Assembly: GCA_036365145.1 (NCBI GenBank)
Contig: JAEOAD010000001.1
Location: 106,827,001 to 106,891,000 of the forward strand
Direction: 5' to 3'
Length of the DNA: 64,000 bases
From: Orientallactaga sibirica
Lineage: Eukaryota; Chordata; Mammalia; Rodentia; Dipodidae
Both the position numbers and the translations under genes were made by a program. The notes beneath the pieces are model-generated. The model did not search any database. It was not told where the DNA came from and saw only the letters and a program-made list of their open reading frames with translations. Positions 21,601 to 32,027 of this stretch are shown one piece after another; position 1 is the stretch's first letter; every line of letters begins with the position of its first letter.

Positions 21601-23499
21601 CCACCGGGAGAGTCATCTGCCAAGTGTGTGAGCTGGTCTGCTACATGAACAAGGGGTTTACAAGAGGCGTTTTCAAACTTGGATTCCTTTGTAAGAGCAC
21701 ATCAGGATGCTATAAAGTAATGACACTGTGCCCCACAGCACCCAACAGACATGTCACAGGTCGCTGGTCTGCAGCCTGGGCTCAGCCACCATGCCACTTG
21801 CTCTTTCCCACTGCGGTCAGGTGGGCAGCTAGTTATACCCACCCACGCAGCAGCAGGAGGAATTTCTGATCTCTGATGCTCAGTGGCACTTGCAAGGGAA
21901 CGCACACGCTTTCCCTTTGACTTTAACATAGAGCTTCAACTCTCCAGGAGAGTAAATGGGACTTCACCTCCTTTTCTGAGGAGTGGGAGAGAAACCCTCC
22001 CTCAACTCAGCAGGCCTCACAGTGTGCTGTGGTCTCAATTCACACCTTTTAATAACAGCTAGGCTTCCATTTGAATGAAGGGTTGTAGAGTACAAGGGCT
22101 TTGGTGAGGTGCTCTGAGCCCCCAAACCAGCCTGGGTTCACCTCTGCGGGTCTTCAGTGTGACTCTGACCTGACATCGACTTCTGTAGCTGCTTTCTAAG
22201 CCCTGACATCCTCCCGTCAAGGAGGCAATGCTCACTCTTGATCTTTGGGTTGCATGCGGTTGTGCAATGTCCCTTAGAAGCCTCCGTACAAACATCCAAG
22301 CAGAAATTAAATGGCACATGTGAACTCACAAAACTGCCCCAGTGAGTCGTACGTGCACGTGAACCCCCACCCCCCAAAACACACACACACAAAAACCTAT
22401 GCATGTGAGCAGTAATGGTGCTGGGCAAGAAGGAAAGCTGAAGTCAAGCCAAATCAAATCTGTTTGAAGCAGTGTACTTTGGAGTCGAAGAGATTTAAAA
22501 GAGGAAAACGTGCTTTTCCTTGGCCTATGACCGACAGGACCTTAAAAACCAAAGTCAGCATAGGTTTGATGCGAACCATCAGATGCCAGACAGACAAAGC
22601 AGGGGACGTGGAGTGGATGAACTTGCAATGGTGACAGGACACGGAACTTTTTTTTTTTTTTTCCTAAGAGGGGCATAGCCCACAGGCAAAGCAGCATGCA
22701 AAGAGGCCTATCTGGATACAAGCTTTGTCTTTTCTTTCTCTGCAAAGGCGGAGCCGGGCCAGCTCCTGTCCTCATTGAGGGGAGGGACTGAGCACACTAT
22801 CCAAAGAGTTTGCAGTGGGGTGGAGCTCGGTTGCTTCATTCCTTTTTCCTTTCTCGTTACAAAATTCTAGCAATTTACCAAGCCTATCCCAGCACACAGG
22901 ACAGCACACGGAACCTGCTAAGAGTCATTCAGGCGGCAGGATCAGAGCGGCCAGGTTTTCTGACTTATTTCATTCCTGTCAGAATGCAGGCAGTCACGCC
23001 AGGCTGGCAAGGCAAAGGTGTGTGCACAGTGGCTGCCACCACATGGCTGCACCCCCAGACTTCTCCTCCTTAGCCACAGTGCTACATAATAAATGGACTC
23101 ATACTTGGGAATTTGCACGACAGTTTCTTCCCATGTGGCACCCTAAGGGCACTTGCTGGCTCTTATCGGTACAGGCAGCACTAGGTTGGACAACAGTGAA
23201 AAGGAAAACAAAAGGAGAAACGAACTCCTGTTGTTGGACACAAGGTCACATGTGGACATTACCGCTGAGATCGGGAGCACAGGAATTTCTACCCCACTGC
23301 TGTGTGGCAAGTGTTACTGTTGGCTGGCCCAATATTTGGCTCATGGGTACTGTGAGCAGCCTCTCCCTTGGTGCTGCTGCTGAGAGATGAGATGGCTATT
23401 TGTCAATTCTACAGTCAAATCTGGGCCTTAATACAATATTCCAGGCATTTGCCGTCACTGCCAGTCCTTATTCTAATTGTCATTCACGTGCGGGACTTT
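18670..23499 (-). other. ABLIM1: ABLIM1 3'UTR (inferred, about 4.8 kb)
   Basis: Follows the stop codon. From about 18600 to 23760 I see no SINE, LINE or LTR, in sharp contrast with both flanks, which is what a long constrained 3'UTR would look like. Poly(A) signals (AATAAA on the minus strand) occur at 21295-21300, 19926-19931, 19280-19285 and 18686-18691; the last lies just before repeats resume. Only short simple tracts occur (an AC-rich run near 22378 and T/A runs). Open frames here on either strand look like chance. Where transcripts really end is inference. Confidence 0.65.
18686..18691 (-). terminator. Distal poly(A) signal AATAAA for ABLIM1
   Basis: AATAAA on the minus strand, with a T-rich minus-strand stretch 20-50 bases downstream (about 18635-18660). 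It is the last canonical signal before the SINE cluster at 17.7-18.6 kb. Cleavage would fall near 18665-18675. Confidence 0.5.
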
Positions 23500-23613
23500 T
23501 CAGAAGAGTTTGGCCTTTTTCTTCAAGTCGTTGCGTCTCCAAAGAGGTAACTTGTCAAATTCCTGGATGGACATCCCAAAGAGCTCCTGGAACGTTTCTG
23601 GGGCCAAGTGGCG
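23500..23613 (-). CDS. ABLIM1: ABLIM1 terminal coding exon p, C-terminal headpiece and stop
   Basis: Residues 435-471: [20 protein letters not shown], then [17 protein letters not shown], then TGA at 23500-23502. This is the actin-binding headpiece subdomain, with the conserved hydrophobic core (LF-M-F-L-W) and the basic KKK-LF C-terminus needed for F-actin binding in the family. Acceptor TCCCCAG at 23614-23616 behind a CT-rich tract. The KAKLF ending separates ABLIM1 from ABLIM2/3. The exon continues into the 3'UTR. Confidence 0.97.
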   Translation of the reverse strand, partial: RHLAPETFQELFGMSIQEFDKLPLWRRNDLKKKAKLF

Positions 23614-23765
23614 CTGGGGAGAGAGACCAGGACAGCAGTCAGCCCTGATGACCACACGGGTAATCTTGAGGATTGTTCTGTAGCTTATGAGTATACCTGG
23701 CCTTCTAGATCCATGGGTTCTGCATCCTCAGATTTAACCAACTACACATTAAAAATATTCCCCGA

Positions 23766-23967
23766 GCTGGAGGGATGGCTTAGTGGTTAAGGCGTTTGCC
23801 TGCAAAGCCAAAGGATCCCAGTTCAACTCTTTAGGACCCACGTAAGCCAGATGCACAAGGGGGCACATGCATCTGGAGTTCGTTTGCAGTGGCTGGAGGC
23901 CCTGACATGCCCATTCTCTTTCTCTCTCTCTTAAATAAATGAATAAATAATAAAATATATTAAAGAA
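23766..23967 (+). mobile_element. DIP SINE
   Basis: GAGCTGGAGGGATGGCTTAG head, AATAAATGAATAAATAA tail; AAAAATATTCCCC on both sides. Antisense to ABLIM1, in its last intron. Confidence 0.93.
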
Positions 23968-24162
23968 AAATATTCCCCACCAAATGCATGTGGCCTGATC
24001 AGGCACAGACTCTTTCTTCTCATTTTACCCCAAACAATATCATATACCCACGAACAAAGAATTAGGTTGCCTTAGGCCTCACAAGTCATCTAGAGATGAT
24101 TTAAAGTGTGCAGGAGATGTGTGAGAGTAACATGCAAATACCACATCATTTTCTTTTAGTTT

Positions 24163-24537
24163 TTGGCTATGTGTGTAGTATGCATGGCATCATGTGTAAC
24201 AGATGTATAATGTATGCACATGTGTGTGACCCGTGCACATGTGTGCAGAGGCCAGAGGAGAATGCCAGGTGCCTCCAAGACTGCTCTCCCACATTGTTCT
24301 CTTGAGACAGAGTCTCTCACTGAACCTGGAGCTGCTGCTGTCTTTTCAGTCAGACTTGCTGGCCAGAGAGTCACCCTCTCATCTCGGCTCCCCAAGAGAC
24401 TGGGGTAACAGGGGTGCATGGCAACACCTGGTGTTTTTTTCTTCCCCACATGGGTGCTGAGGATCAAACTCAGGCCTTCTCAGGTTCTTGTGCTTGAAGG
24501 CAAGAACTCTGACCTCCTGGGCCATCTCTCCAGCCCC
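24163..24537 (-). mobile_element. B4-type SINE
   Basis: GT-rich start, GCAGAGGCCAGAGGAGAATG, TTGAGACAGAGTCTCTCACT, TGCTGGCCAGAGAGTCACC, ID-like end GGCCATCTCTCCAGCCCC. Confidence 0.85.
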
Positions 24538-25549
24538 TAACATCATTTTCCACAAGGGATTTGAACATTTCAGAGTTGGGTATCGCTGGAGAGGTCTTAG
24601 AAGCAATTCCGTGCAGATACTGCCCCCATCTTGAAGAGCCAGTCAGATGGATGAGAAAGGAGGTTACGCCTGATGCTTGTCACCAGGCATGGGCAGCTGA
24701 GGCCGCTTCTCCACTAGATCAATGACCTACTAGAACAATGATGATACTGCTACAGCCAGTGGTACACTACGGTGCAGTCTAGGGACTTGATTTATGATGC
24801 TCGTAATGACCCCACTTCAGGTCCTTGGGATTGAGAAGATGCAAAGGAAATGGACTATGGCACTAGAAAGGTGATGAGAAAGACTTCCAGGATGGTTCTT
24901 GGGGAGCCCCCAGGCTTTTTCCTGGCTCAGCATCAGCAGAAACGGGGGCTCAGTCTACTGGGGAGACCTCTCATCTGTGACAGCTCCTAGAAAAGTGCCC
25001 TGGAGACACTGGGTCTAGCATTGTCTAAGCCAGCCTGACCTCTTGTACAAAGGCCTCCCTGTTGCTGGGGAACAGCAATGATTCTTCTCAAGACTGGCAG
25101 CCAGAATTTTTCTTAATGAAAAGCATTCAGATGGAAAAGTACAAAGACCAGTCTTCCATGTCTGAGGAGCCCCTGGGTATGTGTACCCAGATAACCCTTC
25201 ACCAAGGAATGAGGAAGCAGCCAAGAGAGAAACCTCCCCAGTACAGACCTTCTAGAGAGCTCCTTCTCCCACTCCCAGTGGACTCAGCAGGAGCCCAGGG
25301 GAGATAGGGATCTGGAAGTATCTGCGCAGGGATAGAGACTCCCATGCTTCATTGCTAACCCTAATTATGCCAGCATCCAATTTCCAAAGAAAATGAGGAA
25401 GTCATATTGGGTCTCTGGGGTCATTCTAAATATCACCAGGCATTTTTAAATAATGACCTAATTGGAAGTACATTTAGATCTAAGCACATGCATGGGTCTT
25501 TCTCAAGCCAAGGAATGGCTACTCTAATGCTATCTAAAATGTCAAAGCA

Positions 25550-25757
25550 GGGCTGGAGAGATAGCTTAGCAGTTAAGGTACTTGCCTGCAAAGCCTAAGG
25601 ACCCGGGTTTGATTCCCCAGTACCTATGTAAGCCAGATGCACAAGGTGGTATATGCATCTACAGTTCATTTGCAGTAGCTGGAGGCCCTGGCATGCCCAT
25701 TCTCTTCTCTATCTGCCTCTTCCTCTCTCAAATAAATAAATGAAATATTTAAAAAAA
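25550..25757 (+). mobile_element. DIP SINE
   Basis: GGGCTGGAGAGATAGCTTAG head, GGTTTGATTCCCCAGTACC B-box region, AAATAAATAAATG tail. Confidence 0.92.
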
Positions 25758-25766
25758 TAATGAATT

Positions 25767-25940
25767 AGCTGGGCATGGTGGCACACGCCTTTAATCCCAG
25801 CACTTGGGAGGCAGAGGTAGGAGGATCACTGTGAGTTTGAGGCCACCCTGAGACTCCATAGTGAATTCCAGGTCAGCCTTGAGCTAGAGTGAGACCCCCA
25901 CCTTGAAAAAAAAAAAAAAAAAAACAAAACAAACAAAAAA
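25767..25940 (+). mobile_element. B1 SINE
   Basis: AGCTGGGCATGGTGGCACAC start, CTTTAATCCCAGCACTTGGG, A-rich tail. Lies directly behind a DIP. Confidence 0.93.
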
Positions 25941-26032
25941 AAAAACAAAAGTAAGTAAATAAATAATAATGAATTAAAAAATAGCAAAGCATCCTTTTAC
26001 TTTCTGCCTTACCATATGCATTTTTTGCAATG

Positions 26033-26338
26033 TGCATTGTCACAATGTGTATGTATGTGTGTTCACATGTGTGTATGTATGTGGCATGTGTGAGGGAGCC
26101 ACAGATTGGCAGTGGGTATTTTTATCAATGGTTCTCCACCTTAGTTATTGAAAGAAGGTCTCTAACTTAACCCCAGAGCGCTCCAATTTGGCTAGTCTAG
26201 CTAGCCAGCAAGCCCTAGGGATACCAGGTCTTTGCTTGCACCTGCTCACCCATCATTTCCATGGATGCTGGGATCCAAACTTAGGTCCTCATGTATGTGA
26301 CAAGCACTTTAACCAACTGAGCCATTACCCCAGCACCT
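26033..26338 (-). mobile_element. B4-type SINE, diverged
   Basis: GT-rich start, GGGAGCCACAGATTGGCAGT, GAAGGTCTCTAACTTAACCC, CTAGCTAGCCAGCAAGCCCT, end GAGCCATTACCCCAGCACC. Confidence 0.75.
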
Positions 26339-26654
26339 CTTGCCATAAGCACTTTGGCAACAGGTGCTGTGATGTGTTACTTGCTATGTCTTCAGGTGTA
26401 GAACAAAGTGCACAGCCCACGGAAGAACAATCAGTGATGCCTGAAAACTCGCACCTCACGACTTACATTCATTCAGTCAAGATCCTTCGAGATTTTAGTT
26501 CCCTCTTTGTTCTACCAACAATGTGAGGCTGATTTCTTCTCACTATTATTTTTCTTTTCCACCGGAGAAATACAATGTATTTTGGGGCAAAGCTGAGGGG
26601 AAGACAATAGTGGCCTGCAGTTTGGTCTGGAGTTTTTGTTTGGCTTCATTTTAC

Positions 26655-26735
26655 CTCTAGTCGCGTTCTGTCCACTTCTCTTAAGATTTTGTTGCGCCCT
26701 CTGTTGGTCACCATGAGCATTTCGTACGGAAAGAT
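26655..26735 (-). CDS. ABLIM1: ABLIM1 coding exon o, first half of villin headpiece
   Basis: Residues 408-434: IFPYEMLMVTNRGRNKILRE, then VDRTRLE. This is the N-terminal subdomain of the villin headpiece, an F-actin-binding fold of about 65 residues, with the hallmark YP/PYE-L start and VDRTRLE before the C-terminal subdomain. Acceptor ATCTCAG, donor GAG|GTAAAA. 81 nt, phase 0 on both sides. Confidence 0.96.
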
Positions 26736-27652
26736 CTGAGAAAGAAAGAAAACACTTCTAGAAACACTACTGTCCATTTAAGCAATAAGCATCATTTATA
26801 CAAAACCTGGTAATTCTAGGAATATGGCTTCCAAGAGAAAGTAACCAGAGTCCCTTCCCCAAGACTAGAAAACCTTGAGTTTTAGGGGACAGGGACAGAT
26901 TCTTCTACATCCCCAGCTCCCCACCAGTGTCTCATGTAGCACTGTGCCTCAGGAGTGCTTTTCTGAATGCAAGAGTATTGACTCATTATAGATCGGGGAT
27001 GAAAGGCAAAATAAGAGGAGATTGAAATTGCAGGCACACATGGTGTCTTTTTGTATGATACTGCTACGTGACAGGATACCTTCACACAAGGCCTTTGCCA
27101 TGACTAATTCAGGCGCTCATGCAGCTAGGAATACCCGGTGACACTGTTCTCGAAAGTGACATGTAGAAGAAGCTCCAACTGTGGCCATCATGAAGAACAA
27201 GCCCCTGGACACCTCTGGAGGTACAGAATGTTCTGGAGCTAGGGTGACCAGCCATGCCAGTTTGTCCAGAGCTAAGCAGATTCCCGGTATACAAGATCGG
27301 GTGCTAAAACTGAGAAAGTCCTGGAAAACTGGGACATGTTGGTTACACAAATTGAAGCAGTCTTCTGGCACTCCACCCAGTGCTGGACATGCCTTTGATG
27401 TATGTGGTAGGGGTCAGGATCACACTTAGGTCAAGGGGCAGAGGTCCCAGTATGCCAGTACCTTACTGTGAACAGAGTGACATGGCAGTAAGAGTGGCAA
27501 ACACAAGGGAATGGCAAGGTGCTTTGTGACATGTTTGCCTGGATGCACCAGCTTTGAGCAAAGTGCCCTTTGTGCTAGGCAGAGGGAACAGATAGAAAAT
27601 CAGATCTTAAGGCATGCAATCCCTGTGTGAGAGAAAAGAAACAGCTGCTTGC

Positions 27653-27727
27653 CTTGGGTTCCAACATGTTGGGCATGGACACACCTCGGTCCATTCGCAT
27701 TGCTGGCATGTGGCCATCTGGAAGAGT
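27653..27727 (-). CDS. ABLIM1: ABLIM1 coding exon n with GC donor
   Basis: Residues 383-407: TLPDGHMPAMRMDRGVSMPN, then MLEPK. Conserved ABLIM1 text directly before the headpiece. The acceptor is GATTGCAG. The donor reads CCAAG|GCAAGC, so the intron (26736-27652) begins with GC, not GT; the surrounding bases fit the usual GC-AG donor pattern (AAG|GCAAG). 75 nt, phase 0 on both sides. Confidence 0.94.
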
Positions 27728-28001
27728 CTGCAATCAAAATGCTGGGTCAAGGGTGAGAGCAAAATAGCAGGGGAATCCAGCGGAGGACTTTGTGAATGCC
27801 AAGACTTCACTACTGGGTCTCAAATCCAAATCCTCATCATGTCATGTTCATTACCATGTGCTTTTCAAAGTGAGAGCCTTACAGAGCAAGAATGAGGATA
27901 CTGCTCTTTGAATTCAAGATGAAGAAAGATCAAGATTAATAACTATGTACTAATTTCTGATTATGTGAATGGCAGTAAATACATGGTAAACAAAATTTAC
28001 C

Positions 28002-28220
28002 AGGCTGGGTGCAGTGGCTCATGCCTTTAATCCCAGCACTTGAGAGGGTGAGATAAGAGGATTGCTGTGAGTTCTAGGCCAGCCTGAGACTACAGTGAAG
28101 TCCAGATCAGCCTGGGATAGAGCAGGACCCTACCTCAAAAACCAAAACCAAACCAAACCAAACCAAACCAAACCAAACAAAACAAAACAAAACAAAACAA
28201 AACAAAACAAAACAAAAAAG
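28002..28220 (+). mobile_element. B1 SINE with (AAACC)n/(AAAAC)n tail
   Basis: GGCTGGGTGCAGTGGCTCAT start, TTTAATCCCAGCACTTGAGA, then an 80-base tail changing from AAACC to AAAAC units. Confidence 0.9.
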
Positions 28221-28261
28221 CTACTAGGTCTATTACAACTATTTTCTTATATTCTTTCTCT

Positions 28262-28427
28262 ACACACACACACATACGTGTGTGTGTGTGTGTGTGTGTA
28301 TGTTTCTATTCTTCCCTCCCTCCCTCTCTCCCTCTTGCTTGCCCAGGCTGGCTTTGAATTCCAGATCCTCCTGCCTTAGCCTCCTCAGTGTGAGAACTGC
28401 AGGTGTGTACCACCACACCTGGCTATC
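28262..28427 (-). repeat. CA/TG microsatellite and B1 fragment
   Basis: ACACACACACACATACGTGT followed by GTGTGT (28262-28300), a CCCT-rich run, then reverse B1: TTGCCCAGGCTGGCTTTGAA to CCACCACACCTGGC. Confidence 0.85.
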
Positions 28428-28902
28428 TTCTTATTCTTCACATCAGTTTTCATTTGTTCTCTTTTCTTACTCACTCTCACCATCTTACAAGGTTCACAAG
28501 ACCAGGAGGAGTATGTGAGCTGCTTTTCATTTGAGGACTGGCAAGAATGAGAGGGATGGAAGAAGTAACAGGAAGATGTCACGGAAAGGGAAGACAGCTG
28601 CACATGGGCAGACCCTCGACTCTGGCCACTTCTCCCCTTGGTGTAAACTCTCCAAAGCCAGAGCAAGAGAGAGAGTCTTTCCCATTCATGGTGTGGCTCA
28701 TGCCCTATCTCTAAGGCTCATAATGACAGCTTGCCCTGGGCTCCCAGTGCGCCTGCTCCTCACAACTATGCAGCAAGATTAGACAGACCAACCCCACCAT
28801 GCTCAGTTCTTCTCAACTGAAACCGTTTCCTGGGAGAAGCACCATGGGTTGGAAGATGGTCGTGTTGTGTGGACAACTCAAGAAAGACAAAGGAGTCCAT
28901 AC

Positions 28903-28910
28903 CTGGTAGT
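28903..28910 (-). CDS. ABLIM1: ABLIM1 8-nt microexon m (completes Asp-Tyr-Gln)
   Basis: The minus strand reads CCCTTTCAG|ACTACCAG|GTATGG: a strong pyrimidine tract and CAG acceptor, eight bases, then a GT donor. The preceding exon ends one base into a codon (G) and the next starts in phase 0, so the eight bases exactly supply the rest of D-Y-Q, giving GGVRDYQTLPDGHM, which matches the known ABLIM1 text. No other nearby segment supplies DYQ. It is far too short for standard ORF or exon finders and would likely be missed by automatic annotation. Confidence 0.93.
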
Positions 28911-29389
28911 CTGAAAGGGAAAGAAAAAGAAGTATCATTAGGAGAAGACCATGGAACAACATGGAACCATTAACACAGCATCTATGTTATACTACAATTC
29001 TAAAACAGAGCCCAGTGATCCTTTCTCTACTCCCAGTATGTGCGCACACTACCGTCAAGCTCCCCGAAGCCAGGCAATGCCTGCCCAGCTTTAGGGATCA
29101 GTTAAAACCTCCTGTTTCTGTCTCTTCTCACCATATGCATTCTGACGGCAGGCCATAGCTTGCTTATCGTCATGCACAGAAGCAAATGAATGAAATGTTC
29201 ACAAACTTGCTTCTCTTGGTTTTATGTCTTTGGAGGTCCTCGGAGGTTTTAGCAATTGCTCTATTGGCTCACAGAAAGACAGCTGTGATCCTACTGTGAG
29301 ATGCAGCACAGGCGGGGCCCTTGCTACTGCACTGCCTCTCATGAGCCTGGGCCCCAAGGAAAGCAGTCAGCCTGCTATGGAAGCCTCAC

Positions 29390-29450
29390 CTCGCACTCCG
29401 CCGCTGACGTCCCCATAGCTGTTGTACTGAGCAAAGTCCGTGGAAACAGG
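29390..29450 (-). CDS. ABLIM1: ABLIM1 coding exon l
   Basis: Encodes PVSTDFAQYNSYGDVSGGVR plus the first base of an aspartate codon (residues 360-379). Acceptor TTGTGGCAG, donor CGAG|GTGAGG. 61 nt, phase 0 to 1. It depends on the 8-nt exon at 28903-28910 to restore the frame; joined directly to the next larger exon it would shift the frame and lose the headpiece. Confidence 0.94.
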
Positions 29451-29584
29451 CTGCCACAAGGAAAAATCCCATTATCAGAAAGTTGTCACAGTGGTCATTT
29501 TAAAGTTTTTTAGGTCAAGACAGGACTTACAAAATCCTAAGAATCTTTCCCAGGCTAAAATCCTGGATGTATAATAGTTTTCAT

Positions 29585-29787
29585 TTCTATGTATGTATGT
29601 ATGTATGTATGTATGTATGTATGTATGTATGTATGTATGTTTGGTTTTCCAAAGTAGGGTTTCTCTTTAGCCCAGGTTGACCTGGAATTCACTATGTAGA
29701 CTCAGGCTGACCTTGAATTCACAGTGATTCTCCTACCTCTGCCTCCAGAGTACTGGGATTAAAAGCGTGCACCACCACGCCCGGTTT
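29585..29787 (-). repeat. (TATG)n tract and B1 SINE
   Basis: About 14 TATG units (29585-29641) precede a reverse B1 (CCAAAGTAGGGTTTCTCTTT to CCACCACGCCCGG). Confidence 0.92.
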
Positions 29788-29947
29788 CATTCCTATTTAT
29801 CCATTCCTATATCTGTGGTCTATCTCTTACACTGTCCAGCAAGCTCTTGGAGAGCAACTATCTCCTGCCCATAAATAAAAATGCATTTCTCCACATTGTT
29901 ACTTAGTTACATGTGTTCATGCTTGGTGGGGAAGGCAGCTATAGCAA

Positions 29948-30189
29948 ACTTTATTTTTTAAATTAATTTTAATTATTTATTTGAGAGAGAGAGAGGAGAG
30001 AAATAGGCAGGTAGACAGAGAGAGAGAGAGAGAGAGAATGGGCACGCCAAGGCCTCCAGCCACTGCAAATGAACTCCAGATGCATGCACCCCCTTGTGCA
30101 TCTGGCTTACCTGGGTCCTGAGGAATCGAACCTGGTTCCTTTGGCTTTGCAGGCAAGCACTTTAACTGCTAAGCCATCTCTCCAGCCCA
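29948..30189 (-). mobile_element. DIP SINE
   Basis: TTTATTTGAGAGAGAGAGAG start, two GA tracts, CTCCAGATGCATGCACCCCC core, GCCATCTCTCCAGCCC end. Sense to ABLIM1. Confidence 0.93.
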
Positions 30190-30204
30190 AATTTTGTTTA
30201 TTCA

Positions 30205-30562
30205 AAAGTAATTTTATTTTATTTTATTTATTCATTAAAGAGAGAGAGAGAGAGCCAGGTATGGTGGCACATGCCTTTGATCCCAGTACTTGGGAGGCAT
30301 AGGTAAGGAGGATCACTGTGAGTTTGAGGCCACCCTGAGACTACATAGTGAATTGCAGGTCAATCTGGGCTAGAGTAAAACCCTACCTCGAAAAAAACAA
30401 AAAACAGAGGCGTGGGGGCAGGGCATGCCAGGGCATCTAGCCACTGCAAACAAACTCTAGATGCATGTACCACCTTGGCTTTGCACGGGTACTGGGGAAT
30501 AGAACCTGGGTCCTTTAGCTTTGCAGGCAAGTGCTTTAACACTAAGCCATCTTTCCAGACCC
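30205..30562 (-). mobile_element. DIP SINE split by a B1
   Basis: Tail and GA part at 30205-30253, core and head at 30407-30562 (GGGCATGCCAGGGCATCTAG, GCCATCTTTCCAGACCC). A plus-strand B1 occupies 30254-30406. Confidence 0.88.
30254..30406 (+). mobile_element. B1 SINE nested in a DIP
   Basis: AGCCAGGTATGGTGGCACAT start, TTTGATCCCAGTACTTGGGA, AAACCCTACCTCG end plus a short A tail. Inserted in the GA tract of the host SINE. Confidence 0.88.
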
Positions 30563-30673
30563 ACAAACTTTCTTTTTTTAATAGCAGAGATCATGGATCA
30601 TTGTAAAAAGATTTGCCTGCCTATTGCTTAATCTAGTCTTCCAGCCTCACAGAGGCCATTCATTCAATTTCAG

Positions 30674-30847
30674 CCTGGGCTTATCACTCAGTGGTAGAGC
30701 TCTTGTCTAGCAGGCAGGAAGCTCTGGACTTGCTTTTCAGCATCACATAAACAAAGTGTTATTGTACAGGTCTGCAATCCTAATACTGGGAAGGTGGAGG
30801 CAGGAGGATCAGGAAGGAGTTCAAGGAGGCCAGGCTTAGCTATATAG

Positions 30848-30889
<42 letters not shown>
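30674..30889 (+). mobile_element. B4-type SINE with (CA)n end
   Basis: ID head (CACTCAGTGGTAGAGCTCTT, GTCTAGCAGGCAGGAAGC), a B1-like body (GCAATCCTAATACTGGGAAG), then about 20 CA units (30850-30889). Confidence 0.85.
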
Positions 30890-30893
<4 letters not shown>

Positions 30894-31083
30894 CTTCTCA
30901 GAAAGAAACATTTTATTTGCCCTGTAACTCAAAGTGATTGACCAGGTAGGTCTCCACTGACTGCAGTTTTCATCCCGTTCTGACACTAAGATCAAGGGTT
31001 ATTCAGACAATAAACATATGAGTATTCCAACCAAAACCAAGGGGAAATACATACAGAAACAACCAACTGAAGGGCACTCTTAC

Positions 31084-31148
31084 CCTGTGAAGCCCATTTC
31101 TTCCATAGCCAGGGAGAGAGGAGGTTTTAGATGATGGGGCATGTGAGG
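31084..31148 (-). CDS. ABLIM1: ABLIM1 coding exon k
   Basis: Residues 338-359: the split alanine, SHAPSSKTSSLPGYGRNGLH, then R. The LPGYGRNGLH motif is typical of ABLIM family linkers just before the headpiece region. Acceptor CCTTCAG, donor AGG|GTAAGA. 65 nt, phase 1 to 0. Confidence 0.95.
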
Positions 31149-31369
31149 CTGAAGGGGAAAAAGGGCAGAAGAGAAGCTGTCAGGGAAGCTGAAATTGGCA
31201 ATGGATCTTCCTTTGCCCAACTGAACGTTTAGGGCAGTGGGTTCCACTGTTCACAAATGTCACTCCCTTTGGGAGGGAATATTACCAAGGAGAGGCAGGG
31301 GAAGCAGGACCTACAGCCCCAACGTGGCTGAAGCTAGTGTGCTTTTCATAACCCCCGTCCCTCCCGCAC

Positions 31370-31540
31370 AGCTACACACTCAGCACACTTTCTCTCTTTG
31401 AACCCTCAATGCAATCCTAATCATGCCATTATTATTTCTGTTTTGCAGAAGAAAACTAGGAACTAAGGAAATAAGTGCCGTGCCAAAGGTCACTCAGTTC
31501 ATAAACAGCTGATCAAGGACTTGAGTTCAGAGGTATGTGA
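31370..31540 (-). repeat. MIR fragment
   Basis: Reverse MIR: CATGCCATTATTATTTCTGT, TTTGCAGAAGAAAACTAGGA, CCAAAGGTCACTCAGTTC, ACTTGAGTTCAGAGG. Confidence 0.7.
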
Positions 31541-31921
31541 AAGAATGCTTATGGCCCAGAAGCCGAGTGAGTAAGTTGTCAAGAAGTGCTGCCCAGTCAC
31601 AGCTGGCATCCTGAGGGGCCTCTGCTAAGGAATCCCACCTGCCGAGGGCACAAGAGTCCAACAGGCTGCTGGGCTATGGACCGAGCAGACCCGTGCTTAC
31701 GTTCTGGTTCAGAAACTTGGCAGCTGCATCTGTAGACATGCTGTTTAATGAACTATGTAGTTACAGCATTGCATGATCTTACCAAGCAGAATCTCAAAAC
31801 GACAAGGAACCCTATAGGCTAGGAAACCGTCACAAGTGTCCCTACAGGCGGCAGCCCATGGCGACTGCTTATGGGCCGGTGGCCTGTTCTCAGCGCACAG
31901 AACCCAGGGTCTCCTGCTCAC

Positions 31922-32027
31922 CTGAGTGGATGGGAGAGTCATAGCGACTGGCCAACAGGGCTGCTCTTTCTCGGCTTTCCTTCTCCATCTCTTCCTTCAG
32001 TATCAGCTGTCCCAGGCCTGAATTGAG
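31922..32027 (-). CDS. ABLIM1: ABLIM1 coding exon j
   Basis: Residues 303-337: LNSGLGQLILKEEMEKESRE, then RAALLASRYDSPIHS plus one nucleotide of the next codon. It continues the helical, charge-rich region started in the previous exon, then returns to Ser/Pro-rich text. The acceptor is TAG behind a long T tract (minus strand 32028-32050); the donor is TCAG|GTGAGC. 106 nt, phase 0 to 1. Confidence 0.95.

Larger units (their letters stand above)
23614..26654 (-). other. ABLIM1: ABLIM1 last intron
   Basis: Separates the two headpiece exons. Holds a DIP, two B4 copies, and an adjacent DIP and B1 pair. The stretch 24538-25549 is unique with no recognised feature. Confidence 0.85.

Noticed and set aside
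22815..23390. 191-codon plus-strand open frame
   Set aside because: Lies antisense within the ABLIM1 3'UTR, low-complexity Ser/Thr/His-rich translation, no recognisable homologue.
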